Below are positions 1 through 9,165 of a stretch of DNA of 64,000 nucleotides, piece after piece. Numbering within the stretch: position 1 is the stretch's first letter; every line of letters starts with the position of its first letter. The DNA comes from an uncultured Prevotella sp. (GTDB lineage Bacteria; Bacteroidota; Bacteroidia; Bacteroidales; Bacteroidaceae): the NCBI GenBank assembly GCA_944320195.1, contig CALUGP010000004.1:62001-126000 (forward strand), read 5' to 3'. Made by a program: the position numbers and the translations under genes. The notes beneath the pieces were generated by a model. The model saw nothing but the letters and a program-made list of their open reading frames with translations, was not told the origin of the DNA and searched no databases.

Positions 1-1070
1 TGGCCAACGCCGTGCGCATAGTGGCTGTGATAGCCGTGGTGGCCACAGCGGTCACGGCAGTGCTGTGCGACCGCATACTGGAGATGCTCAACACGCCCGG
101 CGACGTGTTCCACGACGCCTACACATTCCTGCTCATCAACTTCCTGGCAATCCCGTTCACCATGTCTTACGACATGCTGTCGGGCTTCATCCGCGCCCTG
201 GGCGACTCGAAGCAGCCCTTCTACTTCCTCATAGCGGCCTCGCTGCTCAACATCGCGCTCGACTTCGCCCTCATCATGGGCATGGGGCTGGGCGTAGAAG
301 GCGCAGGCCTGGCCACGATGGCGTCGCAGGCGTTCGCCTCGGCGCTGTGCTTCACATACATAAAGAAGCGCATGAAGATGCTCATCCCTACGGGGCACGA
401 GCGCGCGTACAACGACAAGATGACGGGCAAGCTGCTCATGAACGGCGTGCCGATGGGCATGCAGTTCTCGATAACCGCCATAGGAGTGATAATGCTGCAG
501 AGCGCAAACAACGCCCTGGGCACGATGTATGTGGCCGCATTCACCGCCGCAGCCAGGGCCAAGTACATCTTCACCTGCGTGTACGAGAACATAGGCGTGG
601 CCATGGCCACATACTGCGGACAGAACATCGGGGCAAAGAAGATAGACCGCGTGAAGCTGGGAATAGTGTCTGCGATGAAAATAACCGTGGTATTCTTCCT
701 GGCCACCACGGTGATAATATATTTCTTCGCCGACGAGATGATGCTGCTCTTCATCGACGCGGAAAAGACCGACATAATAAGCATCGCCGCCCAATACATG
801 CTCATTCCGAGCTACTTCTTCCTGGCTCTGGGCACGCTCACCGTGCTGCGCTACAGCCTGCAGGGACTGGGATACTCAAACCTGTCGGTGCTCTCGGGCG
901 TTATGGAACTGATAGCACGCTGCGGCGTGAGTCTCTGGGTGGTGCCCACGTTCGGCTTCCTCGGCGTGTGCTACGGCGACCCTCTGGCCTTCGTAGCCGC
1001 CGACATAATCCTGATTCCAGCCGTATATTTCGTGTACAAAAGGCTGAAAAAATTAAGAGCTAAGAATTAA
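1..1070 (+). CDS. MATE family multidrug/sodium exporter (5' end outside window)
   Basis: This is the C-terminal 355 or so residues of a MATE-type exporter. The reading frame is open from base 3, so the true start lies upstream of the window. The protein is a chain of hydrophobic helices with family-typical phrases: a segment near the left edge reading NFLAIPFTMSYDMLSGFIRA, then ALGDSKQPFYFL, NGVPMGMQFSITAIG and YCGQNIGAKK. MATE proteins have 12 helices in two six-helix halves and expel cationic drugs or metabolites against Na+ or H+; the visible part covers the end of the first half and all of the second. It ends in a basic tail (KRLKKLRAKN). The stop codon lies inside the left arm of a hairpin shared with the convergent lpxA gene. 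Substrate unknown. Confidence 0.9.
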   Translation, partial: ANAVRIVAVIAVVATAVTAVLCDRILEMLNTPGDVFHDAYTFLLINFLAIPFTMSYDMLSGFIRALGDSKQPFYFLIAASLLNIALDFALIMGMGLGVEGAGLATMASQAFASALCFTYIKKRMKMLIPTGHERAYNDKMTGKLLMNGVPMGMQFSITAIGVIMLQSANNALGTMYVAAFTAAARAKYIFTCVYENIGVAMATYCGQNIGAKKIDRVKLGIVSAMKITVVFFLATTVIIYFFADEMMLLFIDAEKTDIISIAAQYMLIPSYFFLALGTLTVLRYSLQGLGYSNLSVLSGVMELIARCGVSLWVVPTFGFLGVCYGDPLAFVAADIILIPAVYFVYKRLKKLRAKN

Positions 1071-1109
1071 GAAGACACTCCATTTGGAAGTTTTCTTAAT
1101 TCTTAGCTC
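1057..1109. terminator. Bidirectional hairpin between MATE gene and lpxA
   Basis: A perfect 17-bp stem (1057-1073 with 1093-1109, word GAGCTAAGAATTAAGAA) and a 19-nt loop lie between two convergent genes. The left arm includes the end of the MATE gene. The arms are built of AAGAATT-like 7-mers and belong to the family B word repeats of this window. Confidence 0.6.
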
Positions 1110-1139
1110 TCAATTCTTAACTCTCAGATCAAGACGCGC

Positions 1140-1916
1140 TTACCACATCTTGCTTATCAGGCCAAGCTTCGTGGCCTCGATAAACTCGACAACGTGGCGA
1201 ACCTCAGGCCCGTCGGGCACCTGCTCGCGCACCTGACGCACAGCGTCGAACACGCTTGTCTGTCCGTGGAACACCAGTCGGTAGGCGTTGGCAATGTGGT
1301 CTTGCACCTTCTGCGACACTCCGTGCATCTTCAGGATGGTGGCGTTTATGCCGCCATACTTTACGGGATTGTCGCTTGCGATGATATACGGAGGCACGTC
1401 GCGGCTCAAGCGGCTGCCGCCCTGAATCATTGAGCCGCGGCCCACGCGCACGCCGGCGTTGGCGATAACGTTTGACGAGAATATCACGGCGTTCTCGATG
1501 TCACAGTCACCGGCAATCTTCGTACCGTAACCGAACACGCAGTCGTCTGAAATCTTTGTGTCATGCGACACGTGTACACCCTCCATGAACGAGTTGTGAT
1601 TGCCTATAACAGTCGTTCCGTCACAGAAAGTGGCACGGTTTATGACCACATTCTCGCGGAACGTGTTGCCGTCGCCGATAATCAAATGTGACGCGTCGCC
1701 GCAATAGTTGAAGTCTTGAGGCACAGCTCCGAGCACAGTGTTCTGATACACGGTGTTGCCGCGCCCCATGCGTGTGCCGTTCATCACGCTGACATACGGA
1801 TATATAACGCAGTCGTCGCCAATCTCAACGTCGCCCTCGATGTAGGCGAAAGGATAGACAGTTACGTTCTTCCCTATTTTCGCCTTCGGGTCTATTTCTG
1901 CTTTTGGACTTATCAT
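1140..1916 (-). CDS. lpxA: Acyl-ACP--UDP-N-acetylglucosamine O-acyltransferase
   Basis: LpxA performs the first step of lipid A synthesis in the cytoplasm, moving a 3-hydroxyacyl chain from acyl carrier protein to UDP-GlcNAc. The 258-residue length is normal for the family. The N-terminal two thirds are hexapeptide repeats that build a left-handed beta-helix (for example AEIDPKAKIGKNVTVYPFAYI). The segment MEGVHVSHD holds His115 and His118; His118 aligns with catalytic His125 of the E. coli enzyme. The C-terminal helical part (residues about 190-258) includes VFHGQTSVFDAVRQVREQ. In many Bacteroidales lpxA follows lpxD and a fused lpxC/fabZ gene; nothing of these is seen here, as the gene upstream on this strand is the efflux operon. 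Confidence 0.95.
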   Translation of the reverse strand: MISPKAEIDPKAKIGKNVTVYPFAYIEGDVEIGDDCVIYPYVSVMNGTRMGRGNTVYQNTVLGAVPQDFNYCGDASHLIIGDGNTFRENVVINRATFCDGTTVIGNHNSFMEGVHVSHDTKISDDCVFGYGTKIAGDCDIENAVIFSSNVIANAGVRVGRGSMIQGGSRLSRDVPPYIIASDNPVKYGGINATILKMHGVSQKVQDHIANAYRLVFHGQTSVFDAVRQVREQVPDGPEVRHVVEFIEATKLGLISKMW

Positions 1917-1924
1917 ATCAATTT

Positions 1925-2069
1925 AATTCATAATTCATAATTCATAATTCACAATTATGCCTGCCGGCTTGAGGAGTGGTCGTTTCATAATCCATAATCC
2001 GTAACCCATAATCTTGTAGACACGCAACGCGCAAGCCAATTATGAATTGTGAATTATGAATTATGAATT
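1925..2069. repeat. Family B word repeat (AATTCAT heptads), inverted
   Basis: Arm 1 (1925-1957) is the 7-mer AATTCAT repeated about four times. Arm 2 (2042-2069) is its inverted copy. A decaying middle part reads ATAATCCATAATCCGTAACCC. It lies between two genes on the minus strand, tolC-like and lpxA. Confidence 0.7.
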
Positions 2070-2071
2070 TA

Positions 2072-3469
2072 TTATTCCCTTCCTCCGCCAAGGGCGTAAT
2101 AGAGGTTCACGACAGCCTGCATCTTGTAGAAGTCGTCCTGCACCTTAGAGAGTTCGGCGTTGAGCAGCGACTGCTGGGCCGTGATGACCTCAAGATACGT
2201 GCTGCTGCCCATGCTGAAGAGGTCTTTCGTATAATCTACGTTCTTCGTCAGGCTCTCTATCTGCTTCTGCTCAAGCTTCGACTTCTCGTCAGACGAGTTG
2301 TAAAGCACCAAAGCGTTGCTTACCTCAGAACCTGCTGAAAGCACCGCCTGCTGCCACGTGTTGAAGGCTTGCTCCTGCTGCGCTTTCGCAACCTTGAGCT
2401 GGGCAACAAGCTGTCCGTTCTGGAATATCGGCTGGACAAGGCTTCCTACGGCGTTGAGCAACCACTTGCCGGGATTGACAATGCCACCGCCGGAATTGTT
2501 GGTGAACGCTCCAGAGCCGCTGATGGTGATGTTCGGATAGAACTTAGAGCGTGCGGCCTGAGTGTCATAGAAGCACTGGGCGAGCGTCATCTCGGCGTAG
2601 TGTACGTCAGGACGGTTGTTGAGCATCTGTATGCCTACGCCTGTGCTGAACTCTGTGGGCAGCGACTGGTTCTCAAGCTTGCCGCGGCCGATGGTCTGCG
2701 CCGGCTGTCCGAGCAGCAGCGAGAGCGAGTTCTCCGTCTCGCGGATTTGGCGTTTCAGGTCGGCGGCCTGCGCCAATACAGAATAGTAATTGGCCTCAGC
2801 ACTCTGCACACTGGTCTCCTTTGCGTTGTTAAGTTCCTTCTGCAGCTTCATCATGTCCCATGTGTCCTTGGTCAGTTGGGTCATGTTGTCCACAATTTCA
2901 AGCTGCTTATCGAGCATCAGCAACGTGTAATACATGTTCGCGATGTTTGCGATAAGGTTGGTCTTCACCACCAGCTGATAGTCTTTTGTAGCCAAAAGAG
3001 CCATCTGCGCGCTGCGCTTCTGGTTAAGCAAATTGCCAAAAAGGTCAATGCTCCAGCTTGCGTTGACAGGCAAAGAATAAGTCTTGGCAGCCTTGCTTCC
3101 GTCCCATGAAGAGATTGTTCCCTGCGGAGAGAACGTGAACGAAGGCACAAACGCCAGCTTGGCAGCCGTGAGCTGAGCCTCAACCATCTTCACATTGAGA
3201 GCAGCGTTGAGAAGATCTGTGTTCTTGGCAAGCCCCTGCTCGATGAGCGCCTGAAGCTGCGGATCGGTGAACACGCTGCGCCACGGCAGATTGCCGAAGC
3301 TCGTAGTATCGGCTACTGCCAACGTGTCAGTGTTTGAAGTCACGTCGCGAACCAGTCCGGTTGCGTTCACCTCCGGCCGCTCGTACTTGTTGTAGATTCC
3401 ACAGCTGCTCATAAGGGCAGCTGCGGAGATCATTATCAAAATATTACTTCTTTTCATCTTACTTGTCAT
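2072..3469 (-). CDS. TolC/OprM-type outer membrane factor of RND efflux pump
   Basis: This is the outer-membrane channel of a tripartite RND efflux pump. The N-terminus is a lipoprotein signal (MKRSNILIMISAAALMSSC, lipobox LMSSC). The rest shows the twofold repeat of the OEP domain, rich in Ala/Gln coiled-coil segments such as KMVEAQLTAAKLAFVPSFTFSPQG in the first half and AEMTLAQCFYDTQAARSKFYPNITISGSG in the second. Length (465 aa) matches NodT/OprM homologues. The start could be MTSK at 3469, which overlaps the pump gene by 11 bp, or MKRS at 3457 just past the pump's stop codon. Third gene of the operon, so translation is probably coupled to the pump. Confidence 0.93.
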   Translation of the reverse strand: MTSKMKRSNILIMISAAALMSSCGIYNKYERPEVNATGLVRDVTSNTDTLAVADTTSFGNLPWRSVFTDPQLQALIEQGLAKNTDLLNAALNVKMVEAQLTAAKLAFVPSFTFSPQGTISSWDGSKAAKTYSLPVNASWSIDLFGNLLNQKRSAQMALLATKDYQLVVKTNLIANIANMYYTLLMLDKQLEIVDNMTQLTKDTWDMMKLQKELNNAKETSVQSAEANYYSVLAQAADLKRQIRETENSLSLLLGQPAQTIGRGKLENQSLPTEFSTGVGIQMLNNRPDVHYAEMTLAQCFYDTQAARSKFYPNITISGSGAFTNNSGGGIVNPGKWLLNAVGSLVQPIFQNGQLVAQLKVAKAQQEQAFNTWQQAVLSAGSEVSNALVLYNSSDEKSKLEQKQIESLTKNVDYTKDLFSMGSSTYLEVITAQQSLLNAELSKVQDDFYKMQAVVNLYYALGGGRE

Positions 3470-6400
3470 TTTTCTTGTTTTCTACCGGACGAGTGTACTG
3501 CAACAACTCAGTGTCGACAGTTGCATTGTCATCGTCAAACTCGATAGGCTTAATCTTCTCTTGCAGATATTGGAAGATGTAGAAAAGTGCCGGAACTATC
3601 AATAACTGGCAAATCATACCTATCAACATACCGCCGATGGCGGCTGCGCCAAGAGTCATGTTGCCGTTATAACCTACTCCGATAGGTATGAGCAACGGCA
3701 TAAGACCGATAATCATTGCCAACGAGGTCATCAAGATAGGACGCAGACGGGCGCTTGCACCGAGAACCGCCGACCAAGAGAGAGCCATACCAGTTCTTCT
3801 TCGCTCAAGAGCGAACTGTACGATAAGGATGGCGTTCTTGGCCAAAAGTCCGATAAGCATGATGAGCGCGATCTGCATGTAAATGTCGTTCTGCTTTCCG
3901 AACAGGTCGGTGAATATGAACGCGCCGGCGATACCGAACGGTATTGACAAGATAACAGACAGAGGCACGAGGTAACTCTCGTACTGCGCACTCAGAATCA
4001 AATACACGAATGTGAGACAGAGAGCGAAGATTATCATCGTTGAGCTGCTCGATTCCTGCTCGGAACGCGTCAAACCTGAGAATTCGTAGCCGAAACCAGT
4101 AGGAAGAGTGTTACTTGCAACTTCCTCGATTGCACGTATGGCATCACCTGAAGAGTAACCATCGGCAGCGGTAGCGTTGACGTCAATTGAAGTGAACAGG
4201 TTGAAACGGGCGATTTCCTGAGGTCCGTAAACCTTGGTCATCGTCACAAACTCGTTGATGGGAGCCATGCCGCTGGCAGTGCGCACATATATGTTGTTCA
4301 TGCTCTTCAAGTCTTCACGCATCTTCGGGTCAGCCTGGATCATGACACGGTAGAGCTTACCGAAAGAGTTGAAGTTTGAAGCGTACAGACCTCCGTAGTA
4401 TCCCTGCATGGCTGTAAGCACGGTGCTCGGGTCAATGCCGCTCTGCTTGCACTTCGCAACATTCACGTCAATCATGTACTGCGGGTACTCCGAGTTGTAA
4501 GAGGTCATGGCCGTTCCAATCTCAGGACGCTTGTTAAGCTCAGCCAGGAAGTTCTGTGTTATCTTGAAGAAGTTGTTGACATCGCCTCCGGTACGGTCGA
4601 GCATTGAGAACGTCAAGCCGTTGGTTGCCGAGAAACCTTGCACCATAGGCGGCTGGAACGCCAATATCTGTGCGCCCTTGATGGCTGCCGTCTGCTTGTA
4701 GATCATGGCCAGCACCATCTTTGAACCCATTGAGTGAACGTCAAAATACTTCATGAAACCTTCTTCCTTGTCGCGCGCCTCAAACGACTTCAGCTTGATT
4801 ACGAACGTACCTTGGTTGGTACCCTGGCCGGAGATGAAGTTATAACCGGTGATACGCAGGCGGTTCTCGATTGCCGGGTTGGTGGCAAGCATCGAGTCAA
4901 CCTGGTCCATAATCTTGTTGGTTTCGGTAAGAGACGTACCCGGAGCGGTGGACACCGTACAGAACACCGTACCCGTATCCTCGTCGGGAACGAGACCTGT
5001 CTTGGTGTTCATTGCCGTCAATACGAGCGCGGCAACGCCTACAAGAACGGCAACAATGGCTATTACCGGCTTTTGCACAATACGGCGCACATCCTTGGTA
5101 TAGCGCTCCTGCACCTTGCCGTAAGCACCGTTGAACGCCGCATGGAAGCGGTCGAGCCAAGACATCTTGCGCTTTGAGCCGTCCTCGTTCTTAGGCTTCA
5201 GCAGCACGGCGCACAACGCCGGAGAGAGCGTCAACGCGTTGATTGCGGAAATGACGATTGAGATTGCCATCGTGATACCGAACTCCTTGTAGAACGTACC
5301 GGACGTTCCGCCGATGAAAGACACGGGGATGAACACGGCCGACATGACCAAGGTAATTGATATGATGGCGCCGGATATTTCGTTCATCGCGTCGATTGAG
5401 GCCTGGCGTGCCGACTTGTATCCAAGGTCGAGCTTCGCGTGGACGGCCTCGACGACGACTATCGCGTCATCGACGACTATCGCGATGGCCAGCACGAGGG
5501 CTGAAAGCGTAAGCAGGTTGAGCGAGAAGCCGAACACGTAAAGGAAGAAGAACGTACCGACCAGAGACACCGGCACCGCGATAAGCGGAATGAGCGTGGA
5601 GCGGAAGTCTTGCAGGAAGAAGTACACAACGATGAACACCAGCACGAACGCCTCAAACAAAGTATGTATAAGGTCGTTCATTGAGGCGAAGAGGAACTCG
5701 GTAACGTCCTGCATGTATTGTATCTCGACACCCGGAGGAAGCAGTTCCCTCTGGTCGTCAATAACCTTCTTGATGTCGCTCACAATCTGCGTAGCGTTGG
5801 AGCCTGCGGTCTGTGTCACCATCATCATGACGGCCGGCTGGCCGTTAACCTTTGACGTTACACTGTAGTAAAGACCGCCAAGCTCTACGCGTGCAACGTC
5901 CTTTACGCGGATTATGTTGCCGTTGTCGTCGCTCGAGATGATCATGTTCTCAAACTCCTGCGGAGTCTGCAAGCGGCCCTTGTAGCGGATGGTGTACTCA
6001 TACTTATTGTCGCTCTGCTCGCCGAACTTACCGGGAGCGGCCTCTATGTTCTGCTGGGCAAGCACGCCTGAGATGTCAGACGGCATCAGACCATAGTTCT
6101 TCATCTTGACCGGGTCGAGCCATATACGCATTGAATATGTCTTCGCACCCATCACCTCGCAGTCGCCCACACCGTTCACACGCTTTACGGCAGGAATGAT
6201 GTTGATGTCGGCGTAGTTCTGGAGGAACTTCTCGTCATACCTCGCGGGGTCGCCCTTGATGGCCATGAGGAGCACCGTCGAAGTCTGGCGCTTCTGCACG
6301 GTGACACCCGCCTGGGTAACTTCGGCAGGCAGCAAGGCCGTAGCCTGCGACACACGGTTCTGCACGTTGACCTGGCACATGTCGGCGTTCATTCCCTGTT

Positions 6401-6686
6401 TGAAGAACACCTGTATGCTGGCCGAGCCTTCGTTGGTGGCGGTAGAGGTCATGTAGGTCATGCCCTCCACACCGTTGATTTGCTCTTCAAGCGGCACGAT
6501 GACCGAGTTGAGCACGGTCTGGGCGTTGGCTCCCATGTAGTTGGCGCGCACGCTTACCGTAGGCGGCGCAACGTCAGGGTATTGCTCGATAGGCAACGAC
6601 ACCAGTCCGATACAGCCCAGGATGACCGTCAGTATGGAGATGACGGTCGAGAGCACCGGGCGTTTTATAAAGTTGTCTAATCTCAT
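3459..6686 (-). CDS. AcrB-type RND efflux transporter (HAE1 family)
   Basis: This is the inner-membrane pump subunit that drives drug or bile-salt export with the proton gradient. Its 1075 residues match the HAE1 family. The layout is classic: helix 1 (VLSTVISILTVILGCIGLVS), the periplasmic porter domain, TM2-6, then a second copy of the same arrangement. Asp406 and Asp407 in IVVDDAIVVVEAVH correspond to the proton-relay pair Asp407/Asp408 of AcrB. The segment following, SFIGGTSGTFYKEFGITMA, is also typical. It lies between the membrane fusion protein (upstream) and the TolC-type channel (downstream, overlapping). Substrate cannot be read from the sequence. Confidence 0.96.
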   Translation of the reverse strand: MRLDNFIKRPVLSTVISILTVILGCIGLVSLPIEQYPDVAPPTVSVRANYMGANAQTVLNSVIVPLEEQINGVEGMTYMTSTATNEGSASIQVFFKQGMNADMCQVNVQNRVSQATALLPAEVTQAGVTVQKRQTSTVLLMAIKGDPARYDEKFLQNYADINIIPAVKRVNGVGDCEVMGAKTYSMRIWLDPVKMKNYGLMPSDISGVLAQQNIEAAPGKFGEQSDNKYEYTIRYKGRLQTPQEFENMIISSDDNGNIIRVKDVARVELGGLYYSVTSKVNGQPAVMMMVTQTAGSNATQIVSDIKKVIDDQRELLPPGVEIQYMQDVTEFLFASMNDLIHTLFEAFVLVFIVVYFFLQDFRSTLIPLIAVPVSLVGTFFFLYVFGFSLNLLTLSALVLAIAIVVDDAIVVVEAVHAKLDLGYKSARQASIDAMNEISGAIISITLVMSAVFIPVSFIGGTSGTFYKEFGITMAISIVISAINALTLSPALCAVLLKPKNEDGSKRKMSWLDRFHAAFNGAYGKVQERYTKDVRRIVQKPVIAIVAVLVGVAALVLTAMNTKTGLVPDEDTGTVFCTVSTAPGTSLTETNKIMDQVDSMLATNPAIENRLRITGYNFISGQGTNQGTFVIKLKSFEARDKEEGFMKYFDVHSMGSKMVLAMIYKQTAAIKGAQILAFQPPMVQGFSATNGLTFSMLDRTGGDVNNFFKITQNFLAELNKRPEIGTAMTSYNSEYPQYMIDVNVAKCKQSGIDPSTVLTAMQGYYGGLYASNFNSFGKLYRVMIQADPKMREDLKSMNNIYVRTASGMAPINEFVTMTKVYGPQEIARFNLFTSIDVNATAADGYSSGDAIRAIEEVASNTLPTGFGYEFSGLTRSEQESSSSTMIIFALCLTFVYLILSAQYESYLVPLSVILSIPFGIAGAFIFTDLFGKQNDIYMQIALIMLIGLLAKNAILIVQFALERRRTGMALSWSAVLGASARLRPILMTSLAMIIGLMPLLIPIGVGYNGNMTLGAAAIGGMLIGMICQLLIVPALFYIFQYLQEKIKPIEFDDDNATVDTELLQYTRPVENKKNDK

Positions 6687-6701
6687 TGTATCTTTTTTTG
6701 T

Positions 6702-6803
6702 CGGTTATGGGTTCATGGGGTCACGAGGTTGTACGGTTTTTATGATAAGGCAGGCATTAGCCGCGATTCCGTATGACCGTAAAACCGCATCACCGTATAA
6801 CCC
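6702..6803. repeat. Family B word repeat inside the efflux operon
   Basis: The gap between the pump and fusion-protein genes holds an inverted array of about 8-bp words: GGTTATG/GGTTCATG/GGTTGTAC at 6702-6741 and the complementary CCGTATGACCGTAAAACCG type at 6769-6803. It sits within one transcription unit, so it is unlikely to be a full terminator; it could tune the subunit ratio. Confidence 0.6.
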
Positions 6804-6808
6804 AACAT

Positions 6809-7999
6809 TTACTTTGTAAGGTCTTCCTTAAGTTTGTTAAGGTCGTTCTGGTGAGCGCCCATCTGGCTTGTCTTCTTCAGTTTCTCCTGATACTGGGCCT
6901 CGGTGATAGGCGTAATCTGCATGCCGTCCTTAAGAGTCGTCACGCCGCTCACTACAATCTTGTCGCCGGCCTTGAGCCCGCTCTCTATTATATAGTTCTT
7001 TCCGTCGTTGTTGGGGTTGACGGTCACAGGGCTGTACTTCACCTTGTTGTCACCGCCGAGGATGTAGACGAAATAGCGGTCCTGCACCTGCACCACGGCG
7101 TCCTGCGGCACAACGATTGCGCCCGTGCTTACGTGAGGCACGACGATGCTGCCCGAGCCGCCGCTCTTCAACAGATGGTCGGGGTTGGGGAAGTCGGCAC
7201 GCATCGACACGGAGCCTGTCGCCTGATCGATCACTCCGCTCACCGCGGCCACCTTTCCGTCATGTCCGTATGTGGTGCCGTCGGCCAGCTGCAGCTTCAC
7301 GGCCGGATATTCGCTTATCGCGGCGTGCAGTCCGCCCTTGGTCTTGGTCATGTCGAGCACGTCCTTCTCGGTCATTGCGAAGTACACCTGCATTGTGTTT
7401 ATGTCAGACACGGTGGTCAGCGGCTCTGCGCTCGAAGCGCTCACAAGCGCGCCTACACGGTAGGGCAGGTCGCCCACCACGCCGTTGGCCGGACTGGTGA
7501 CGTAGCAGTAGTCAAGGTTCTGTTTTGCAGACGCATAGTTGGCCTTGGCCTGTGCCAGGGCCGCCTGGGCGTTCTCATATGCGTTCTTCGACGATTGCAG
7601 CTCGTAAGTGCCTATCACGTTGTTGGCAAAGAGCTTCTGGTTGTTCTCGTATGTCAGCTTCGACGTGTTCAGCTGGGCGGCGGCCGAGTTCACGGCAGCC
7701 TTGGCCTGGCGCGCCGCAGCCTCGTAAGTAACCCTGTTGATCTCGAAAAGCACTTGTCCCTTCTTGACCGTCTGGCCTTCCTTGACATGCATTTTCGTAA
7801 TGAATCCTGAAACCATCGGACGTATTTCCACATCCTGTACACCCCTGATTACAGCGGGATAAGAAGTCTGCAGTTCCGTGCTTTGCGTCTCAATGGTTCT
7901 GACGGCATACTCGTTGTCGCCCATCTGACCTTGTTGTCCGCCGCACGAAGCGAACACGACAGCAACTGCTGCAAGCAATAAAAACTTGTTCTTTTTCAT
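6809..7999 (-). CDS. AcrA-type periplasmic membrane fusion protein
   Basis: This is the periplasmic adaptor of the RND efflux pump. The N-terminus is a lipoprotein signal (MKKNKFLLLAAVAVVFASC). Next come the first half of the lipoyl domain (VEIRPMVSGFITKMHVKEGQTVKKGQVLFEI), a coiled-coil hairpin about residues 95-165, the second lipoyl half (YCYVTSPANGVVGDLPYRVG), a beta-barrel domain and the membrane-proximal domain. At 396 residues it has the usual size. First gene of the three-gene operon. A plausible promoter lies at 8100-8107. No TetR-type repressor gene lies next to it, which is the common arrangement in Proteobacteria. Confidence 0.95.
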   Translation of the reverse strand: MKKNKFLLLAAVAVVFASCGGQQGQMGDNEYAVRTIETQSTELQTSYPAVIRGVQDVEIRPMVSGFITKMHVKEGQTVKKGQVLFEINRVTYEAAARQAKAAVNSAAAQLNTSKLTYENNQKLFANNVIGTYELQSSKNAYENAQAALAQAKANYASAKQNLDYCYVTSPANGVVGDLPYRVGALVSASSAEPLTTVSDINTMQVYFAMTEKDVLDMTKTKGGLHAAISEYPAVKLQLADGTTYGHDGKVAAVSGVIDQATGSVSMRADFPNPDHLLKSGGSGSIVVPHVSTGAIVVPQDAVVQVQDRYFVYILGGDNKVKYSPVTVNPNNDGKNYIIESGLKAGDKIVVSGVTTLKDGMQITPITEAQYQEKLKKTSQMGAHQNDLNKLKEDLTK

Positions 8000-8099
8000 A
8001 CCTATTTATACAAACTATTTTGAGATTTTCATAAAATGCTGATGTCTTTGGCCGGCCGGAACGATGAAAACTATTCCATTCCGTCCGGTTTTCGGAGTG

Positions 8100-8107
8100 C
8101 AAATGTA
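8100..8107 (-). promoter_or_regulatory. Putative -7 box of the efflux operon
   Basis: On the minus strand this reads TACATTTG, matching the Bacteroidetes -7 consensus TAnnTTTG, about 100 bp before the fusion-protein start. No clear -33 TTTG is seen. Confidence 0.45.
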
Positions 8108-8437
8108 CACATTATAATTATATTATGGCGCAGGTCTAAATGATAATTATCGTGTTTTAACTTTATTTTGGCCGGAAAAGCCATGTTTAAAGGCATTCCG
8201 GCAGACCTGAGAGAAAAACAGGACAAGCGTTTTGCCTACCGATAGGCCATGCCGGAACAGGCAGCGGCACGCATGCCCTTGCGTTTTGAATGTTTAACAT
8301 TGGCGTGCCTTGCGTTTAACATTCGCATTTCGTAAAACTGTGAAACGCGCCGCGCTCTGTGTCCGTTAACAGCGCGAATAGCGGCTGTAGAAGGAGCAAG
8401 AAAAAGCCGTTTACTGTGTAAAATGCCGTTAATTGCG

Positions 8438-8525
8438 CTGCAAAAGACGGCCAACGGCAACGCGAAAGACCGTCAACAGCGTTGCAAAAGACGGTCTTTC
8501 GCGTTGCTGTTGACGGCCTTTTGCA
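8438..8525. repeat. Family A element 1 (4 x 22 bp)
   Basis: Units lie at 8438-8459, 8460-8481, 8482-8503 and 8504-8525. Units 2 and 3 are reverse complements (perfect 16-bp stem 8459-8474/8490-8505) and units 1 and 4 pair outside them. Weaker 22-bp units continue leftward in phase (8416-8437, 8394-8415, 8372-8393). Confidence 0.85.
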
Positions 8526-8792
8526 TTACGTGGAAACGCTAACGGAAAGAAATATTGCCGCAATCCGTTGATTTACAAGCAAATACACGGATCGCGGTTT
8601 TCGCCTCATTTCCGCCCCAAATCCGCCCTTACCGTCATCATTGGCATTTTTGCGACTGTTAATTAACACTTCGCGGCATTGCTTTAGCTAACGAGTGTTA
8701 ATGAAAAAGGCTGTTTGCTGATCTTGTTTATGGACATATAGTATTCTTACTTACCATTGATTGCAGCATTTGCAGACACACACTGTTTCAAT

Positions 8793-8966
8793 CCAGGTGG
8801 TCGGTAACCGTCATTGCCTTAACGGCGACTTTCAGTTCCGCGCTCCGACGCGGAATCCAGTACATGCAGCCTGCACCCTTTAACTCCATGGATGTTTTCT
8901 GGATTCCGCGTCGGAGCGCGGAACTGAAAGTCGCCGTTAAGGCAATGACAGTTACCGACAGCCTGG
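8793..8966. repeat. Large palindrome, 61-bp arms
   Basis: Arms 8800-8860 and 8899-8959 are complementary at 60 of 61 positions around a 38-nt loop, and weaker pairing (CCAGG/CCTGG) extends outward. Each arm has its own smaller dyad (TTCCGCG...CGCGGAA). No protein-coding capacity is convincing. Confidence 0.85.
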
Positions 8967-9165
8967 CTAAAGGCAGGGCGTGTTCATTCAGTAGACATTA
9001 TGTTTTATGCGTCAGAATTGCTATTAATCATGTGAACGTTCATTTAATTCATTCAAATGGCGGCATACGGCCTCGCCAGAACGTTAAAAAACGATAAATA
9101 GAATCGTCCGCCGTACCTTTTTCCGCCCCTTGGTTGTATTATAAGCAGTAACAAATTTCTCATCA

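Larger units (their letters stand above)
8000..9165. other. 1.17-kb intergenic region, repeats only
   Basis: The region separates the divergent efflux operon and the receptor gene. I find no convincing gene. It holds the efflux promoter (8100-8107), the family A array (8438-8525, with degenerate units back to about 8350), a small hairpin with TTAACACTTCG/CGAGTGTTAA arms at about 8663-8702, and a large palindrome at 8793-8966. Confidence 0.7.

Noticed and set aside
6773-7810. A 345-codon frame on the plus strand opposite the membrane fusion protein gene
   Set aside because: Same reason: the minus-strand gene is complete and part of an operon, while this product has no recognisable features.
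8438-8525. CRISPR array as an explanation for family A
   Set aside because: Units are contiguous without spacers, vary within the array, and no cas gene is in the window.
8864-9097. A 77-codon frame at the large palindrome
   Set aside because: It starts within the palindrome and its sequence comes from one arm; not a plausible protein.
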